DNA of 64,000 nucleotides from NCBI GenBank assembly GCA_963726975.1, contig CAVSEK010000001.1:372001-436000 (forward strand), read 5' to 3'. The notes beneath the pieces are model-generated. The model was not told the DNA's origin. It saw only the letters and a program-made list of their open reading frames with translations, and did no database searches. Shown here piece by piece: positions 15,361 to 27,570 of the stretch; positions within the stretch are counted from its first letter, which is position 1; every line of letters starts with the position of its first letter. Source of the stretch: CAVSEK01 sp963726975 (GTDB lineage: Bacteria > Actinomycetota > Actinomycetes > Mycobacteriales > SCTD01). The translations under genes and the position numbers were made by a program.

Positions 15361-16529
15361 GCCGACGCTCCGGCGGTGCCCTCCGTCGCGGGGGCGTCCG
15401 CCCACTGCGGCCGGTCCTCGCGGAACTCGCGCAGGAGGCTGTCGACGACCGCGGTGAGGTCGCCGCCGCTGGCGGCCGCCACGGCCCGCTGCCGCGAGTA
15501 GGACGCGCCGCGCTCCAGGACCTCGCTGGTGCGGTCGAGCTCGGCCTCGCAGCCCAGCCGCTGGGCGGTCGGCCGCAGCTCGTGCACGAGGTCGGCGATG
15601 GCCTCGCGGACCGGGCGGACCCGGCCGTCCTCGGTGATGACCTCGGCGTCGAGCCCGTAGCGGGCGGCCCGCCACTTGTTCTCCCGCACGACCCAGCCCT
15701 TGGGGGTCGGCAGCGTGTAGCCCTTGTCGATCTCGCGGTCGAAGGTCTCGACGAGGCACTGCGCGAGCGCGGCGACCATGCCGACCTCGTGCAGCGTCGG
15801 CAGCCCGTCGCACATCCGCAGCTCGACCGTGCCGTAGGTGGGGTGCGGCCGCACGTCCCACCACACCTCCTTGATGGAGGCGATCGTGCCGGTCGACAGC
15901 AGCGTCTCCATGTAGTCCTCGAACGCCGGCCAGCCGGACAGCTGGTAGGGCAGGCCCGCCGTGGGCAGCCCCTCGAAGACCTTGCTGCGCGCCGACGCCA
16001 GCCCCGTGTCGGCCCCCACCCAGTACGGCGAGGACGCCGACAGCGCCAGCAGGTGCGGCAGGTAGGCGGTCAGCGCGTTGACGATGGCGATCGACTTGTC
16101 CGGCGAGCGGACCCCCACGTGCACGTGGACGCCGAAGATCTGGAGGCGCCGGGCCAGCCACTGCATGTCGTCGATGAGCTTCTGGTAGCGCGGGGCGGGG
16201 CTGATCGTCTGGGTCTGCCAGTCGGTCGTCGGGTGCGTCCCGCTGCACATCAGGCCCAGCCCGCGCCGCTCGACGAGCGGGACGAGCTCGTCGAGGGTCC
16301 GGGCCAGGTCGGCCGTGGCCTCCCCCACCGTCGCGCAGACCCCGGTGATGATCTCGATCGTCGACTCGAGCAGCTCGTGCTTGACGCGGGGGTGCTCGCG
16401 GCCGGGCGAGAGCTCCTCGAGCACCTCGCTGGCGGCACTGGTGAGGTGCCGCGTCTCGAGGTCGACGACCTCGAGCTCCCACTCCACGCCGAGGCTGGAC
16501 GTCGGCGAGGACGAGAAGGGGATCTCCAC
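15357..16529 (-). CDS. Glutamate--cysteine ligase family protein (GCS2/YbdK type)
   Basis: A 390-residue ATP-dependent carboxylate-amine ligase of the GCS2 family, starting 'SLGVEWELEVVD' with the metal-binding Glu residues. It continues with 'KHELLESTIEIITG', 'QIFGVHVHVGVRSPDKSI' and 'TYGTVELRMCDG', all diagnostic. The family can make gamma-glutamylcysteine weakly, but most actinomycetes use mycothiol, so the native acceptor may be another amine. Start GTG 16529. It leads an operon with an amidohydrolase and an exporter, which would suit production, processing and export of a gamma-glutamyl or N-acyl compound. That pathway is inference. Confidence 0.88.
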   Translation of the reverse strand: MEIPFSSSPTSSLGVEWELEVVDLETRHLTSAASEVLEELSPGREHPRVKHELLESTIEIITGVCATVGEATADLARTLDELVPLVERRGLGLMCSGTHPTTDWQTQTISPAPRYQKLIDDMQWLARRLQIFGVHVHVGVRSPDKSIAIVNALTAYLPHLLALSASSPYWVGADTGLASARSKVFEGLPTAGLPYQLSGWPAFEDYMETLLSTGTIASIKEVWWDVRPHPTYGTVELRMCDGLPTLHEVGMVAALAQCLVETFDREIDKGYTLPTPKGWVVRENKWRAARYGLDAEVITEDGRVRPVREAIADLVHELRPTAQRLGCEAELDRTSEVLERGASYSRQRAVAAASGGDLTAVVDSLLREFREDRPQWADAPATEGTAGASA

Positions 16530-16552
16530 CCCCGGACCCTACGGCCCGTCGG

Positions 16553-18130
<1,578 letters not shown>

Positions 18131-18137
18131 GCCGCGC

Positions 18138-18143
18138 ACTGTA
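18138..18143 (-). promoter_or_regulatory. -10 element for leaderless mutase gene
   Basis: On the minus strand TACAGT precedes the ATG at 18130 by 7 nt. The divergent kinase promoter lies only ~36 bp away, so the two genes share a short control region. Confidence 0.6.
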
Positions 18144-18178
18144 CGGACGCGGTCACGGGTGGTCCTGCGGTCCCGGGG

Positions 18179-18184
18179 TACGGG
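18179..18184 (+). promoter_or_regulatory. Putative -10 element for the Ser/Thr kinase gene
   Basis: TACGGG lies 7 nt upstream of GTG 18192. The last base departs from TANNNT, so confidence is lower than for the neighbouring sites. Confidence 0.4.
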
Positions 18185-18191
18185 CGCAGGC

Positions 18192-19931
18192 GTGGCAGCG
18201 GGGGGCGGGCAGGAGGGCGGCAGCGGCGGCGGGACCCTCGTCGGGGGGCGCTACCGGCTGGTCTCGCGGATCGGGTCCGGCGGGATGGGCACCGTGTGGC
18301 GGGCCGAGGACACCCTGCTGGGCCGCGCGGTGGCCGTGAAGTCGGTCGACGTGCCGCCGGGCACGTCGACCGCCGACGCCGCCGTGCTGCACGAGCGCAC
18401 CCGGCGCGAGGCCCGCGCCGCGGCGCGGCTGCACCACCCGTCCGCCGTCACCGTCTTCGACGTCGTCGAGCAGGACGGCCGGCCCTGGCTCGTCCTCGAG
18501 CTCGTCGAGGCCCCGACGCTCGCCGAGGTCGTGCAGCGCGGGGGACCGCTGTCGCCCGAGCGGGCCGCCCGGGTCGGGCTGGCCCTGCTCAGCGCGCTCG
18601 AGGCCGCCCACGAGCGCGGGATCGTGCACCGCGACGTCAAGCCCGGCAACGTGCTGCTCGTGCCGCCGCGCGGCGACCGGGCCGAGCGCGCCGTGCTGAC
18701 CGACTTCGGGATCGCGACCGCCACCGGCGACTCCTCCCTGACCTCCAGCGGCCTCATGCTCGGCTCGCCCGCCTACATCTCCCCCGAGCGGCTGCGCGGC
18801 GACCCGCCCGGCCCGCCCGCCGACCTGTGGTCGCTCGGCGCGACGCTGTTCGCCGCCGTGGAGGGGCGGCCGGCCTTCTCCGGCGACGCCCCCCTCGTCG
18901 TGGTCAGCGCGGTCGCCTCCGGCGGGCACGCGCCGTACACCCTCGCCGGGCCGCTCGCCCCCGTCCTCGACGGGCTGCTCGCGCCCGACCCGGCCCGCCG
19001 GCTCGACGCGGCCGGCGCGCGGGGGGCGCTGCAGCGGGTCGCCGACGGCCGGTCCGCGCCGCCGGCCCCGGCCCCGGCGACGGCCCCGGTCCTGACCCCG
19101 GCGACGGCCCCGGCGACACGGCCGGTCCCGCTGGCCGCGACCGCCGCGGAGCCGCTGGGCGGCGGCACCGCTGCGCTGGACGCGGCGGAGCTGCGCCGGG
19201 CAGCGGCCCGCCCGGCCGCCCGGACCGCCCCTCCCGGCAGCAGCGCACGACGGCCGGTGCTGGTCGCCGGCGCGCTCGTCGCCCTGCTCCTGCTGGCCGG
19301 CCTCGGGGTGGCCCTGAGCCGCGGCGGCGGGGACGGGGCGGGCGGGGCGGCCGCCCGGACCGGCGCGAGCCCGGTGCCCGCCGCGCCGACGACGCCCGCC
19401 GCGGCGAGCCCGCCGGAGCCGCCCTCACCCTCAGCCTCACCCTCAGCCTCGGCCTCCACCTCACCCCCAGGGCCGGACGGCGACGAGGAGGGCGGGGACG
19501 GGCCGGTCGCCGCGCCCGCCGGCTGGCGCACGGTGACCGGCGACGGCTGGACGGTCTCGGTGCCGCCGTCCTGGTCCGGCGACGGCCGCGGGAACCCGGC
19601 GGAGTTCCGCGACCCGGCGACGGGCCGCACCCTGCGGGTCGAGACCGGCAAGGGCCAGGACGACCCGGTGCAGGACCGCGAGAAGCAGGCGAAGTCGTTC
19701 GCCAAGCGCCACCCGTCGTACTCCGAGATCGGCATCCGGGCGGTCACCTACCGCGGGTACGACGCCGCGGACTGGGAGTTCACCTACGAGGGGCTGCACG
19801 CGCTCGACCGGGTGTTCAACGCCGACGGGACCGGCAACTCCCTGCTCTTCCAGACCCCCGCCGGCGACTTCGACGCCGGGGTGCAGCAGTTCCGGCAGGT
19901 CCTGCAGGCGTACCGGCCGGCGGTCGGCTGA
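18192..19931 (+). CDS. Membrane Ser/Thr protein kinase (PknB-type) with extracellular domain
   Basis: A 579-residue Hanks-type kinase. The catalytic domain has 'RIGSGGMGTVWRAED' (ATP loop near 27-40), Lys near 50, 'HRDVKPGN' starting near 146 and 'DFG' near 171. A proline/alanine-rich juxtamembrane stretch (about 280-350) leads to one membrane helix near 356-375. An extracellular Pro/Ser linker and a C-terminal PsbP-like sensor region follow, containing 'GWTVSVPPSWSG' and 'DWEFTYEGLHALDRV'. There are no PASTA repeats, so the external signal is not muropeptide by that route. An in-frame CGA at 19248 is read through normally here. Divergent from the mutase gene. Confidence 0.9.
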   Translation: MAAGGGQEGGSGGGTLVGGRYRLVSRIGSGGMGTVWRAEDTLLGRAVAVKSVDVPPGTSTADAAVLHERTRREARAAARLHHPSAVTVFDVVEQDGRPWLVLELVEAPTLAEVVQRGGPLSPERAARVGLALLSALEAAHERGIVHRDVKPGNVLLVPPRGDRAERAVLTDFGIATATGDSSLTSSGLMLGSPAYISPERLRGDPPGPPADLWSLGATLFAAVEGRPAFSGDAPLVVVSAVASGGHAPYTLAGPLAPVLDGLLAPDPARRLDAAGARGALQRVADGRSAPPAPAPATAPVLTPATAPATRPVPLAATAAEPLGGGTAALDAAELRRAAARPAARTAPPGSSARRPVLVAGALVALLLLAGLGVALSRGGGDGAGGAAARTGASPVPAAPTTPAAASPPEPPSPSASPSASASTSPPGPDGDEEGGDGPVAAPAGWRTVTGDGWTVSVPPSWSGDGRGNPAEFRDPATGRTLRVETGKGQDDPVQDREKQAKSFAKRHPSYSEIGIRAVTYRGYDAADWEFTYEGLHALDRVFNADGTGNSLLFQTPAGDFDAGVQQFRQVLQAYRPAVG

Positions 19932-19986
19932 GCCGGGTGCGGCAGGTCACGCGCCGCCCCGGGGTGCCGCAGCCGTCGTACGTCGA

Positions 19987-19992
19987 TACGAT
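19987..19992 (+). promoter_or_regulatory. Putative -10 element of the sdhCDAB operon
   Basis: TACGAT in the kinase-sdh intergenic region, about 88 nt before the sdhC start. The leader between them holds three near-copies of ACCAGCAC/GCCAGCAC (20033-20063), of unknown meaning. Confidence 0.5.
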
Positions 19993-20079
19993 CGGCAGGT
20001 TCCGGCCCGTCGCCGGACACCGCGAGCTCCAGACCAGCACCGGCCAGCACCGGGACCAGCACGGGAAGTGGGCGCCACG

Positions 20080-20472
20080 ATGGCGAAGGCACCGGCAGGA
20101 ACGCTCTACCGGGGGCGCGAGGGCATGTGGTCGTGGGTCGGCCACCGCGTCACCGGCGTGCTCATCTTCTTCTTCCTGTTCGCGCACGTCCTGGACACCG
20201 CCCTGGTGCGCGTCTCCCCCGACGCGTACGACCGGATCATCGACACCTACAAGACGCCGGTGGTCAACCTCATGGAGGTCGGCCTCACCGGCGCGGTGCT
20301 CTACCACGCGCTCAACGGCCTGCGGATCATGGCGATCGACTTCTGGGAGAAGGGCCCCCGCTACCAGAAGCAGATGACGTTCGCCGTCGTCGGCCTCGTC
20401 GCGCTGGTGATGGTGCCCGGTACGTACTTCATGCTCGCCCACACCGTCCGCGACCTCTTCGGGAACGCCTGA
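20080..20472 (+). CDS. sdhC: Succinate dehydrogenase cytochrome b556 subunit
   Basis: A 130-residue membrane anchor with three helices (about 20-45, 60-85 and 100-122). 'WSWVGHRVTGVLIFFFLFAH' carries the Ser/Arg quinone-site residues and the His heme ligand expected of SdhC. It anchors the SDH flavo-iron-sulfur dimer in the cytoplasmic membrane and helps bind heme b and menaquinone. ATG at 20080 keeps the short polar N-terminus usual for the family. GTG at 20068 in the same frame is an alternative. The stop overlaps the sdhD start as TGATG. Confidence 0.93.
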   Translation: MAKAPAGTLYRGREGMWSWVGHRVTGVLIFFFLFAHVLDTALVRVSPDAYDRIIDTYKTPVVNLMEVGLTGAVLYHALNGLRIMAIDFWEKGPRYQKQMTFAVVGLVALVMVPGTYFMLAHTVRDLFGNA

Positions 20473-20933
20473 TGACCTCCGTGGTGCCGGACACCGGCAG
20501 CCTGCAGCAGCCCGACACCCAGGACCGCCTGGTCATCGAGAGCCCGCGCACGCGGCGCTCCCGCCCGACGCAGAGCCGGTCGAAGACCAACTTCGAGATG
20601 TACAGCTGGATCTTCATGCGCATGAGCGGGCTGCTGCTCGTCGTGCTCGTGCTCGGCCACCTGCTGATCATGAACGTGCTCGACGGCGGGGTGCAGCGGA
20701 TCAACTTCGGCTTCGTCGCGGGCCGGTGGGCCTCGCCCTTCTGGCGCACCTGGGACCTCGCGCAGCTGTGGCTCGCCGAGCTGCACGGCACCAACGGCCT
20801 GCGCGTGATCATCAACGACTACGCCGAGCGCGACGGCACCCGCTTCTGGCTCAAGATGCTGCTCTACACCTCGGCGCTGCTCGTGCTCATGCTCGGCACG
20901 CTCGTCATCTTCACCTTCGACCCCAACATCTAG
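20472..20933 (+). CDS. sdhD: Succinate dehydrogenase hydrophobic membrane anchor subunit
   Basis: A 153-residue membrane protein with a ~45-residue polar N-terminus, then 'NFEMYSWIFMRMSGLLLVVL' and two further helices. The 'ELHGTNGLRVIINDYAERDG' segment is the actinobacterial SdhD signature and includes the His heme ligand. Together with SdhC it forms the membrane domain of complex II. The ATG overlaps the sdhC stop by one base and sdhA starts 13 bp downstream, so the four genes are one operon. Confidence 0.93.
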   Translation: MTSVVPDTGSLQQPDTQDRLVIESPRTRRSRPTQSRSKTNFEMYSWIFMRMSGLLLVVLVLGHLLIMNVLDGGVQRINFGFVAGRWASPFWRTWDLAQLWLAELHGTNGLRVIINDYAERDGTRFWLKMLLYTSALLVLMLGTLVIFTFDPNI

Positions 20934-20946
20934 GGAGCGCGTCGGC

Positions 20947-22715
<1,769 letters not shown>

Positions 22716-22716
<1 letters not shown>

Positions 22717-23477
22717 TGACCGCCACGACCGAGGAGCGCCCGGCCGAGGGACCGGCCGGCGACGTCGCCGACCACCTGCAGACCGTCACGCTGAAGATCC
22801 GGCGCTACGACCCGGAGTCCGGCGCGGACGCGCACTGGCAGGAGTTCCAGGTCCCCGTCGAGAAGGGCGACCGCCTGCTCGACGCGCTGCACCAGGTGAA
22901 GTGGTACCAGGACGGCTCGCTGTCGTTCCGCCGCTCCTGCGCGCACGGCGTCTGCGGCTCCGACGCGATGCGCATCAACGGCGTCAACCGGCTCGCCTGC
23001 AAGGTGCTCGTCAAGGACCTCGGCGACGAGATCCTCATCGAGCCCATCAAGGGCCTGCCGGTGGAGAAGGACCTCATCGTCGACATGGAGCCCTTCTTCG
23101 AGGCCTTCCGGTCGGTGAAGCCGTTCCTCATCACCGACGGCCGCGAGCCCACCCGCGAGCGCCTGCAGTCCGCCGAGGACCGCGCGCGCTTCGACGACAC
23201 CACCAAGTGCATCATGTGCGCGGCCTGCACCACCTCGTGCCCGGTCTTCTGGACCGACGAGAGCTACTTCGGCCCGCAGGCGATCGTGGCGGCCCACCGC
23301 TTCATCTTCGACAGCCGCGACGCCGGCGCCGAGGAGCGCCTCGAGATCCTCAACGACCGCGAGGGCGTGTGGCGCTGCCGCACCACCTTCAACTGCACCG
23401 ACGCCTGCCCCCGCGGCATCCAGGTCACCAAGGCGATCCAGGAGGTCAAGCGCGCGCTGATCTTCCGCCGCGGCTGA
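22716..23477 (+). CDS. sdhB: Succinate dehydrogenase iron-sulfur subunit
   Basis: A 253-residue electron-transfer subunit. All cluster ligands are present: 'SCAHGVCGSD' with 'LAC' for the 2Fe-2S centre, 'CIMCAACTTSCP' for the 4Fe-4S centre, and 'CRTTFNCTDACPRGI' for the 3Fe-4S centre. It passes electrons from SdhA to quinone at the membrane domain. GTG start at 22716 overlaps the sdhA stop. A hairpin follows the stop codon and probably ends the operon. Confidence 0.97.
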
Positions 23478-23490
23478 CCGACCGCGAGCC

Positions 23491-23524
23491 CGGGCCGCTA
23501 CCTCCGTACGGGGGGAGCGGCCCG
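23491..23524. terminator. Hairpin terminator between sdhB and the convergent SCO4848-type gene
   Basis: A 9-bp perfect outer stem (CGGGCCGCT with its complement at 23516-23524) continues into an inner CCTCC/GGGGG stem around a GTACG loop. It lies between convergent genes and overlaps the 3' end of the minus-strand gene. Confidence 0.65.
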
Positions 23525-23782
23525 TCGCGCGTCCGGAGCCGGTCGTGGGGCCGGGCGCGGGGCGCGGCGCCAGGCCCGGCCGCCGAGCACGAGCAGCCCG
23601 GTGCCGAGCAGCAGGGCCGGCACGACGATCGCGAGGTGCACGAGCAGGAAGGCCGTCGGCGAGCCCGCGGGGTCGAAGGCGCGGTCGTCGCGCCACACGA
23701 CGCGCAGGAACCCGGGCCACACCACCCACTGGAAGGCACCGGCAGCCAGCAGGAACGCCGCGAGCCGGCGGGTGAGCACCAC
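23498..23782 (-). CDS. SCO4848 family small membrane protein
   Basis: A 94-residue protein with two hydrophobic helices (about 5-25 and 43-65), separated by 'PGFLRVVWRDDRAFDPAGSP', and a basic, proline-rich tail. The 'NRFW/RDDRAF'-type loop and the position beside sdhB and a D-Ala-D-Ala carboxypeptidase match the Streptomyces SCO4847-SCO4848 neighbourhood. Function is unknown. Divergent from dacA with 56 bp between starts. Confidence 0.8.
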   Translation of the reverse strand: MVLTRRLAAFLLAAGAFQWVVWPGFLRVVWRDDRAFDPAGSPTAFLLVHLAIVVPALLLGTGLLVLGGRAWRRAPRPAPRPAPDARRAAPPVRR

Positions 23783-23838
23783 CCGTCCAGTGTGTCCGAC
23801 CGGGCAGGTCGCCGCCCGGCGGGTAGTTTCGCGCCACC

Positions 23839-25204
23839 ATGCCGACCCCTCGTCGCTGCCGGGCGCTCCTGCCGGCCCTCGTCGCCGTCGTCGTCCTCGC
23901 CCCCGGCGCTGCCGGCGCGCAGGACGCTCCCGCCCCGCTGCTGCCGGTGCCGCTGGTGGGCGGCCCTGCGCCCGCGGCGCCCCCCGTGCCGGTCGGCGGC
24001 CCGCTGCTCGCCGGCACCGAGGTCGTCACCGGGTCGTCCGCCGATCCCGCTCCCCGCGGTGAGCGCCGCGTCGTACGTCGTGGCCGACCTCGACACCGGC
24101 GCGGTCCTGGCCGCCAAGGACCCGCACGGGCAGTACGCCCCGGCCAGCACCCTCAAGACGCTGACCGCCGTGGCGCTCATCCCGCGGCTCGACCCCGCGA
24201 CGTCGATCACCCCGACCCGCGAGGACGTCGACGTCGAGGGCAGCAAGGTCGGCCTGGTGACGCAGCTCGACTACACGGCGAAGGACCTGTTCACCGCGAT
24301 GCTCGTGGTGTCCGGCAACGACGCGGCCGGGGCGCTCGCGTCGGCCGTCGGCGGGATGCCGGCCGCGGCCGGGCTCATGAACGCCGAGGCCGACCGGCTG
24401 CAGGCGCGCGACACCCGCGCGGTCAACACCAGCGGGCTCGACGCCGAGGGCCAGGTCAGCTCGGCCTACGACCTCGCTCTCATCGCCCGGGCCGGCATGG
24501 CGGTGCCGGACTTCCGGTCGTACGTCGCGGTCGGGCGCAGCACGATCCCCGCTCCCGGCGGGCGCACGATCGAGATCGCCAACCACAACCGCCTGCTCGC
24601 CGACTACCCCGGCGCGCTGGGCATCAAGAACGGCTTCACCAGCTCCGCCCGGGCGAGCTTCGTCGGCGCGGCCACCCGCGACGGCCACACCCTCGTGGTC
24701 ACGCTCATGCGGGCCGACCCCGCGGTGTGGAAGGAGGCCGGGCTGCTGCTCGACTGGGGCTTCGCCGCCGAGGCCCGCGGTGCCCAGCCGGTCGGGCAGC
24801 TCGTGGACCCGGTGGTCCCGGTGTCGGCTGCCCCTGCCGCGCAGGCCGCAGCCGGGGGCGGTGGCGGGGGCGGGGGCGCAGCCGGGGGCGGGGGCGCGGT
24901 CGACGGGCGGCCCGCCGCCGCGACCGCACCGACCGGCGGGGGGCTGCCGGTGCTCCGGCTGACCGGGGGGCTGCTCGCGCTGCTGACCCTGCTCGTCGTG
25001 CTGCGCCGCCGCGCGGTCGTCAAGGCCCGGCGCCGGCGGCGGCTCGCGGCGCGGCGGGCCGCGGCCGCGCGCGGCGGCCGCCCGCTGCCGGTGCGGCCGG
25101 GCAGCCGCCCCTCGGCGCCCCGGCCGCGCCCCGCTCCCGTGCTGCCGCACGACGGCGCGGGACCCGAGCTGCGGCTCGTGCCGCGGGTGGCTGCCCGGCG
25201 CTGA
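23839..25204 (+). pseudogene. dacA: Serine-type D-Ala-D-Ala carboxypeptidase (S11) with one +1 frameshift near 24031-24044
   Basis: Trims the terminal D-Ala of peptidoglycan stem peptides. The signal peptide (from ATG 23839, 'RRCRALLPALVAVVVLAPGA') is in one frame. The catalytic domain from 'PAVSAASYVVADLDTGAV' on is in the next. Skipping one base between 24031 and 24044 joins them into ~454 residues (1,366 bp is one more than a multiple of three). All motifs survive: 'ASTLKTL' (SxxK), 'SGNDAAG' (SxN), 'IKNGFT' (KTG-equivalent), then a Gly-rich linker, one membrane helix and a basic tail. The frame as given would release no enzyme, so this is either a sequence error or a recent mutation. No second mutation is seen. 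Confidence 0.85.
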
Positions 25205-25228
25205 CCCTCGGCTGACCCTCGGCTGACC
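25199..25228. repeat. Short tandem repeat after dacA
   Basis: An 11-bp unit (GCTGACCCTCG) is repeated 2.5 times across and just after the dacA stop, so TGA is presented three times. Probably replication slippage. Confidence 0.5.
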
Positions 25229-25264
25229 GGCGCAGACCGGGCGCCGGCGCACCTGCGGGACCCG

Positions 25265-26251
25265 TCAGGGACGCACCGGGAACAGCCCGACCCGCTCGCG
25301 CACCTGCGCCATCGTGGCCCGGGCGACCTCCCGGGCCCGCGCGGCGCCCTCGGCCAGGACGGCGTCGACCGCGGCCGGGTCGGCGACCAGCTCGGCGTAG
25401 CGCTCGCGCACCGGCGCGAACAGCTCGACGACGGCCGCGGCGACGTCGGCCTTGAAGTCGCCGTAGCCGCGTCCCTCGTAGTCGGCCTCGAGCTCGGGCA
25501 CGGCGCGGCCGCTGGCCACCGACAGGACCGTGAGCAGGTTGCTGATGCCCGGCTTGTCGGGGGCGGCCCGCACCTCGCGGCCGGGATCGGTCACCGCGCT
25601 CTTCACCTTCTTGGTGATCGCCCGCGGCTCGTCGACGACCCACAGCGTGCCCGGGCCGCCGCGGCTCGTGCTCATCTTCGCGGTCGGGTCCTGCAGGTCC
25701 TTGATCCGCTCCGCCGAGCGCTGGACGTACGGCTCCGGCACGGTGAAGGTCTGGCCGTAGCGGCTGTTGAAGCGCTGGGCGAGGTCGCGGGTCAGCTCGA
25801 GGTGCTGGCGCTGGTCCTCGCCGACCGGGACCTGCTGCGGGCGGTAGAGCAGGATGTCGGCCGCCTGCAGCACGGGGTAGGTGAACAGCCCGACGTTGCC
25901 GCCGCCCTTGTCCTTGAACTGCGTCATCCGGCCGGCCTCGCCGAAGCCGGTGAGGCAGCCGAGCACCCACGCGAGCTCGGCGTGCTCGGGCACGTCGGAC
26001 TGCAGGAACAGCACGCTGCGGGCCGGGTCGACGCCCATCGCCAGCAGCTCGGCGGCGGTGCGCCGGGTCCGGTCGCGCAGCTCGGCCGGGTCGGGCGTCG
26101 TGGTGAGCGCGTGCAGGTCGGCGACGAAGTAGAAGCACTCGTTCGCGTCCTGCAGCGCCGCCCAGTGCCGGACGGCGCCGAGGTAGTTGCCCAGGTGCTT
26201 GCCCTGGCCGGTGGGCTGGATGCCGGACAGGACGCGGGGACGCTCGGACAT
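25265..26251 (-). CDS. trpS: Tryptophan--tRNA ligase
   Basis: A 328-residue class I aminoacyl-tRNA synthetase that charges tRNA-Trp. The HIGH-equivalent 'SGIQPTGQGKHLGNYLGA' is at the N-terminus. The KMSKS-equivalent is 'AKMSTSRGG' near residue 195. 'VGEDQRQHLELTRDLAQRFN' and 'TYPVLQAADILLYRP' are diagnostic TrpRS segments. The AxxxS variant of KMSKS (KMSTS) is normal for actinobacterial TrpRS. Start ATG 26251. It is convergent with dacA. Confidence 0.96.
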   Translation of the reverse strand: MSERPRVLSGIQPTGQGKHLGNYLGAVRHWAALQDANECFYFVADLHALTTTPDPAELRDRTRRTAAELLAMGVDPARSVLFLQSDVPEHAELAWVLGCLTGFGEAGRMTQFKDKGGGNVGLFTYPVLQAADILLYRPQQVPVGEDQRQHLELTRDLAQRFNSRYGQTFTVPEPYVQRSAERIKDLQDPTAKMSTSRGGPGTLWVVDEPRAITKKVKSAVTDPGREVRAAPDKPGISNLLTVLSVASGRAVPELEADYEGRGYGDFKADVAAAVVELFAPVRERYAELVADPAAVDAVLAEGAARAREVARATMAQVRERVGLFPVRP

Positions 26252-26312
26252 GCCGCCAGTCTCCCAGGCGGCCCGGGGAGCCCCCCGGGGTGCCGCCCGG
26301 CGACGGGCCAGG

Positions 26313-26318
26313 CAGGCT
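26313..26318 (+). promoter_or_regulatory. Putative -10 element for leaderless geranylgeranyl reductase gene
   Basis: CAGGCT lies 6 nt upstream of GTG 26325, the same hexamer and spacing as at the VLRF1 gene (59833). Confidence 0.45.
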
Positions 26319-26324
26319 GAGGGG

Positions 26325-27500
26325 GTGCCGGAGCCGTACGACGTCGCCGTGGTCGGAGCCGGACCGGCGGGGTCGGCCGCGGCCCTGTCCGCGCTGCGGG
26401 CCCGCCCCGGCGCCCGCGTCCTGCTCCTCGACAAGGCCGAGTTCCCCCGCGACAAGAGCTGCGGGGACGGGGTCGCCCCGCACGCGCTCGACGAGCTCGC
26501 CCGGCTCGGCGTGGCCTCCGTGCTCGCCGACCGGGTGCCGGTGCGGCGGCTGCGGCTGCGCTCCCCCGGCGGGCGCGAGGTCGCTGCGACGCTGCAGCGG
26601 CCCGACGTCGTCGTGCCCCGCACCGTGCTCGACGCGCGGCTCGTGGAGCAGGCGGTGGGCGCCGGTGCGGTCCTCGTGCGCCACCAGGTCCGGCGTGTCG
26701 AGGTGCGCGGCGGCGAGGTCGTGCTGGACGGCCGGCTGCGCGCCCGCACGGTGGTCGCGGCCGACGGCGCCAACGGCGTGGTCCGGCGCCAGCTCGGCCT
26801 GGCGCGCCAGCCCGAGGGCTCCCTCGCCGTCGCCGTCCGCGGCTACGCGGCGGCGCCGCCGGGCGAGCCGGAGCAGTACATCGTCATGGCCGACGACGGC
26901 TGGCCGGCGTACGCGTGGTCCTTCGGCGCCGGCGACGGCACCGCCAACGTCGGCTTCGGGATGCTCCTCCCCCGGCTGCGCGCCACCGGGCAGGGCGGCC
27001 GCGCCGTGCTGCACGGCCGGCTGGAGCAGATGCTGCCGGGCGTGCGGGCCGAGCGGCTCGTCAGCCACCACCTGCCGCTGTCGTCCTCCCGCCCCCGCCA
27101 GCCCGCCGGGCGGGTGCTGCTCGCCGGCGACGCCGCGTCGCTGGTCAACCCGTTGACCGGCGAGGGCATCTACTACGCGCTGCACAGCGGCCGGCTCGCC
27201 GGCGCCGCCGCGGTCACCGGGCTCGACACCGGCACGGACCCGGGCACCGCCTACCGCGCCGCGCTCGACCGCGAGCTGGGCCGCCACCTGCGGCACACGT
27301 CGCTGCTGACCCGGCTCACCGCCCGCACCGGCGTCGTCGACGCCGGCGTGGCGGCGGCCGGCCGCTCGCCCGGCGCCTTCGACGCGCTCGTCGAGGTCGG
27401 CCTGGGGCGCGGCCTCATCACCGGGCCGCTCCTGAGGGCGATGGCCGGCGAGGTCGGGCGGACCGCGGTGCGGCGCGTGGTGAGCGGCGTCACCCGCTAG
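26325..27500 (+). CDS. Geranylgeranyl reductase family FAD-dependent oxidoreductase
   Basis: A 391-residue flavoprotein with the FAD fingerprint 'VAVVGAGPAGSAAAL' at the N-terminus, 'DKAEFPRDKSCGDGVAPHAL' (the family's PxxKxCGxG signature) and 'VLLAGDAASLVNPLTGEGIYYAL' for the second FAD-binding site. Members saturate isoprenoid chains, for example the menaquinone side chain (mycobacterial MenJ) or archaeal lipids. A UbiA prenyltransferase is encoded at 58.7-59.8 kb, which would fit menaquinone tailoring. The substrate is inferred. Start GTG 26325. Confidence 0.9.
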   Translation: MPEPYDVAVVGAGPAGSAAALSALRARPGARVLLLDKAEFPRDKSCGDGVAPHALDELARLGVASVLADRVPVRRLRLRSPGGREVAATLQRPDVVVPRTVLDARLVEQAVGAGAVLVRHQVRRVEVRGGEVVLDGRLRARTVVAADGANGVVRRQLGLARQPEGSLAVAVRGYAAAPPGEPEQYIVMADDGWPAYAWSFGAGDGTANVGFGMLLPRLRATGQGGRAVLHGRLEQMLPGVRAERLVSHHLPLSSSRPRQPAGRVLLAGDAASLVNPLTGEGIYYALHSGRLAGAAAVTGLDTGTDPGTAYRAALDRELGRHLRHTSLLTRLTARTGVVDAGVAAAGRSPGAFDALVEVGLGRGLITGPLLRAMAGEVGRTAVRRVVSGVTR

Positions 27501-27570
27501 GTGCAGCAGGAGACCGCGGGGGCGGCGGCGAAGCACCCCCGCGACGCACCCCCTGCTCGAGGAGCCCCCC

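Noticed and set aside
18192..19931. Idea that every CGA codon triggers a +1 frameshift
   Set aside because: The CGA at 19248 is followed in the same frame by the kinase's membrane helix and sensor domain, so it is read as a normal codon there.
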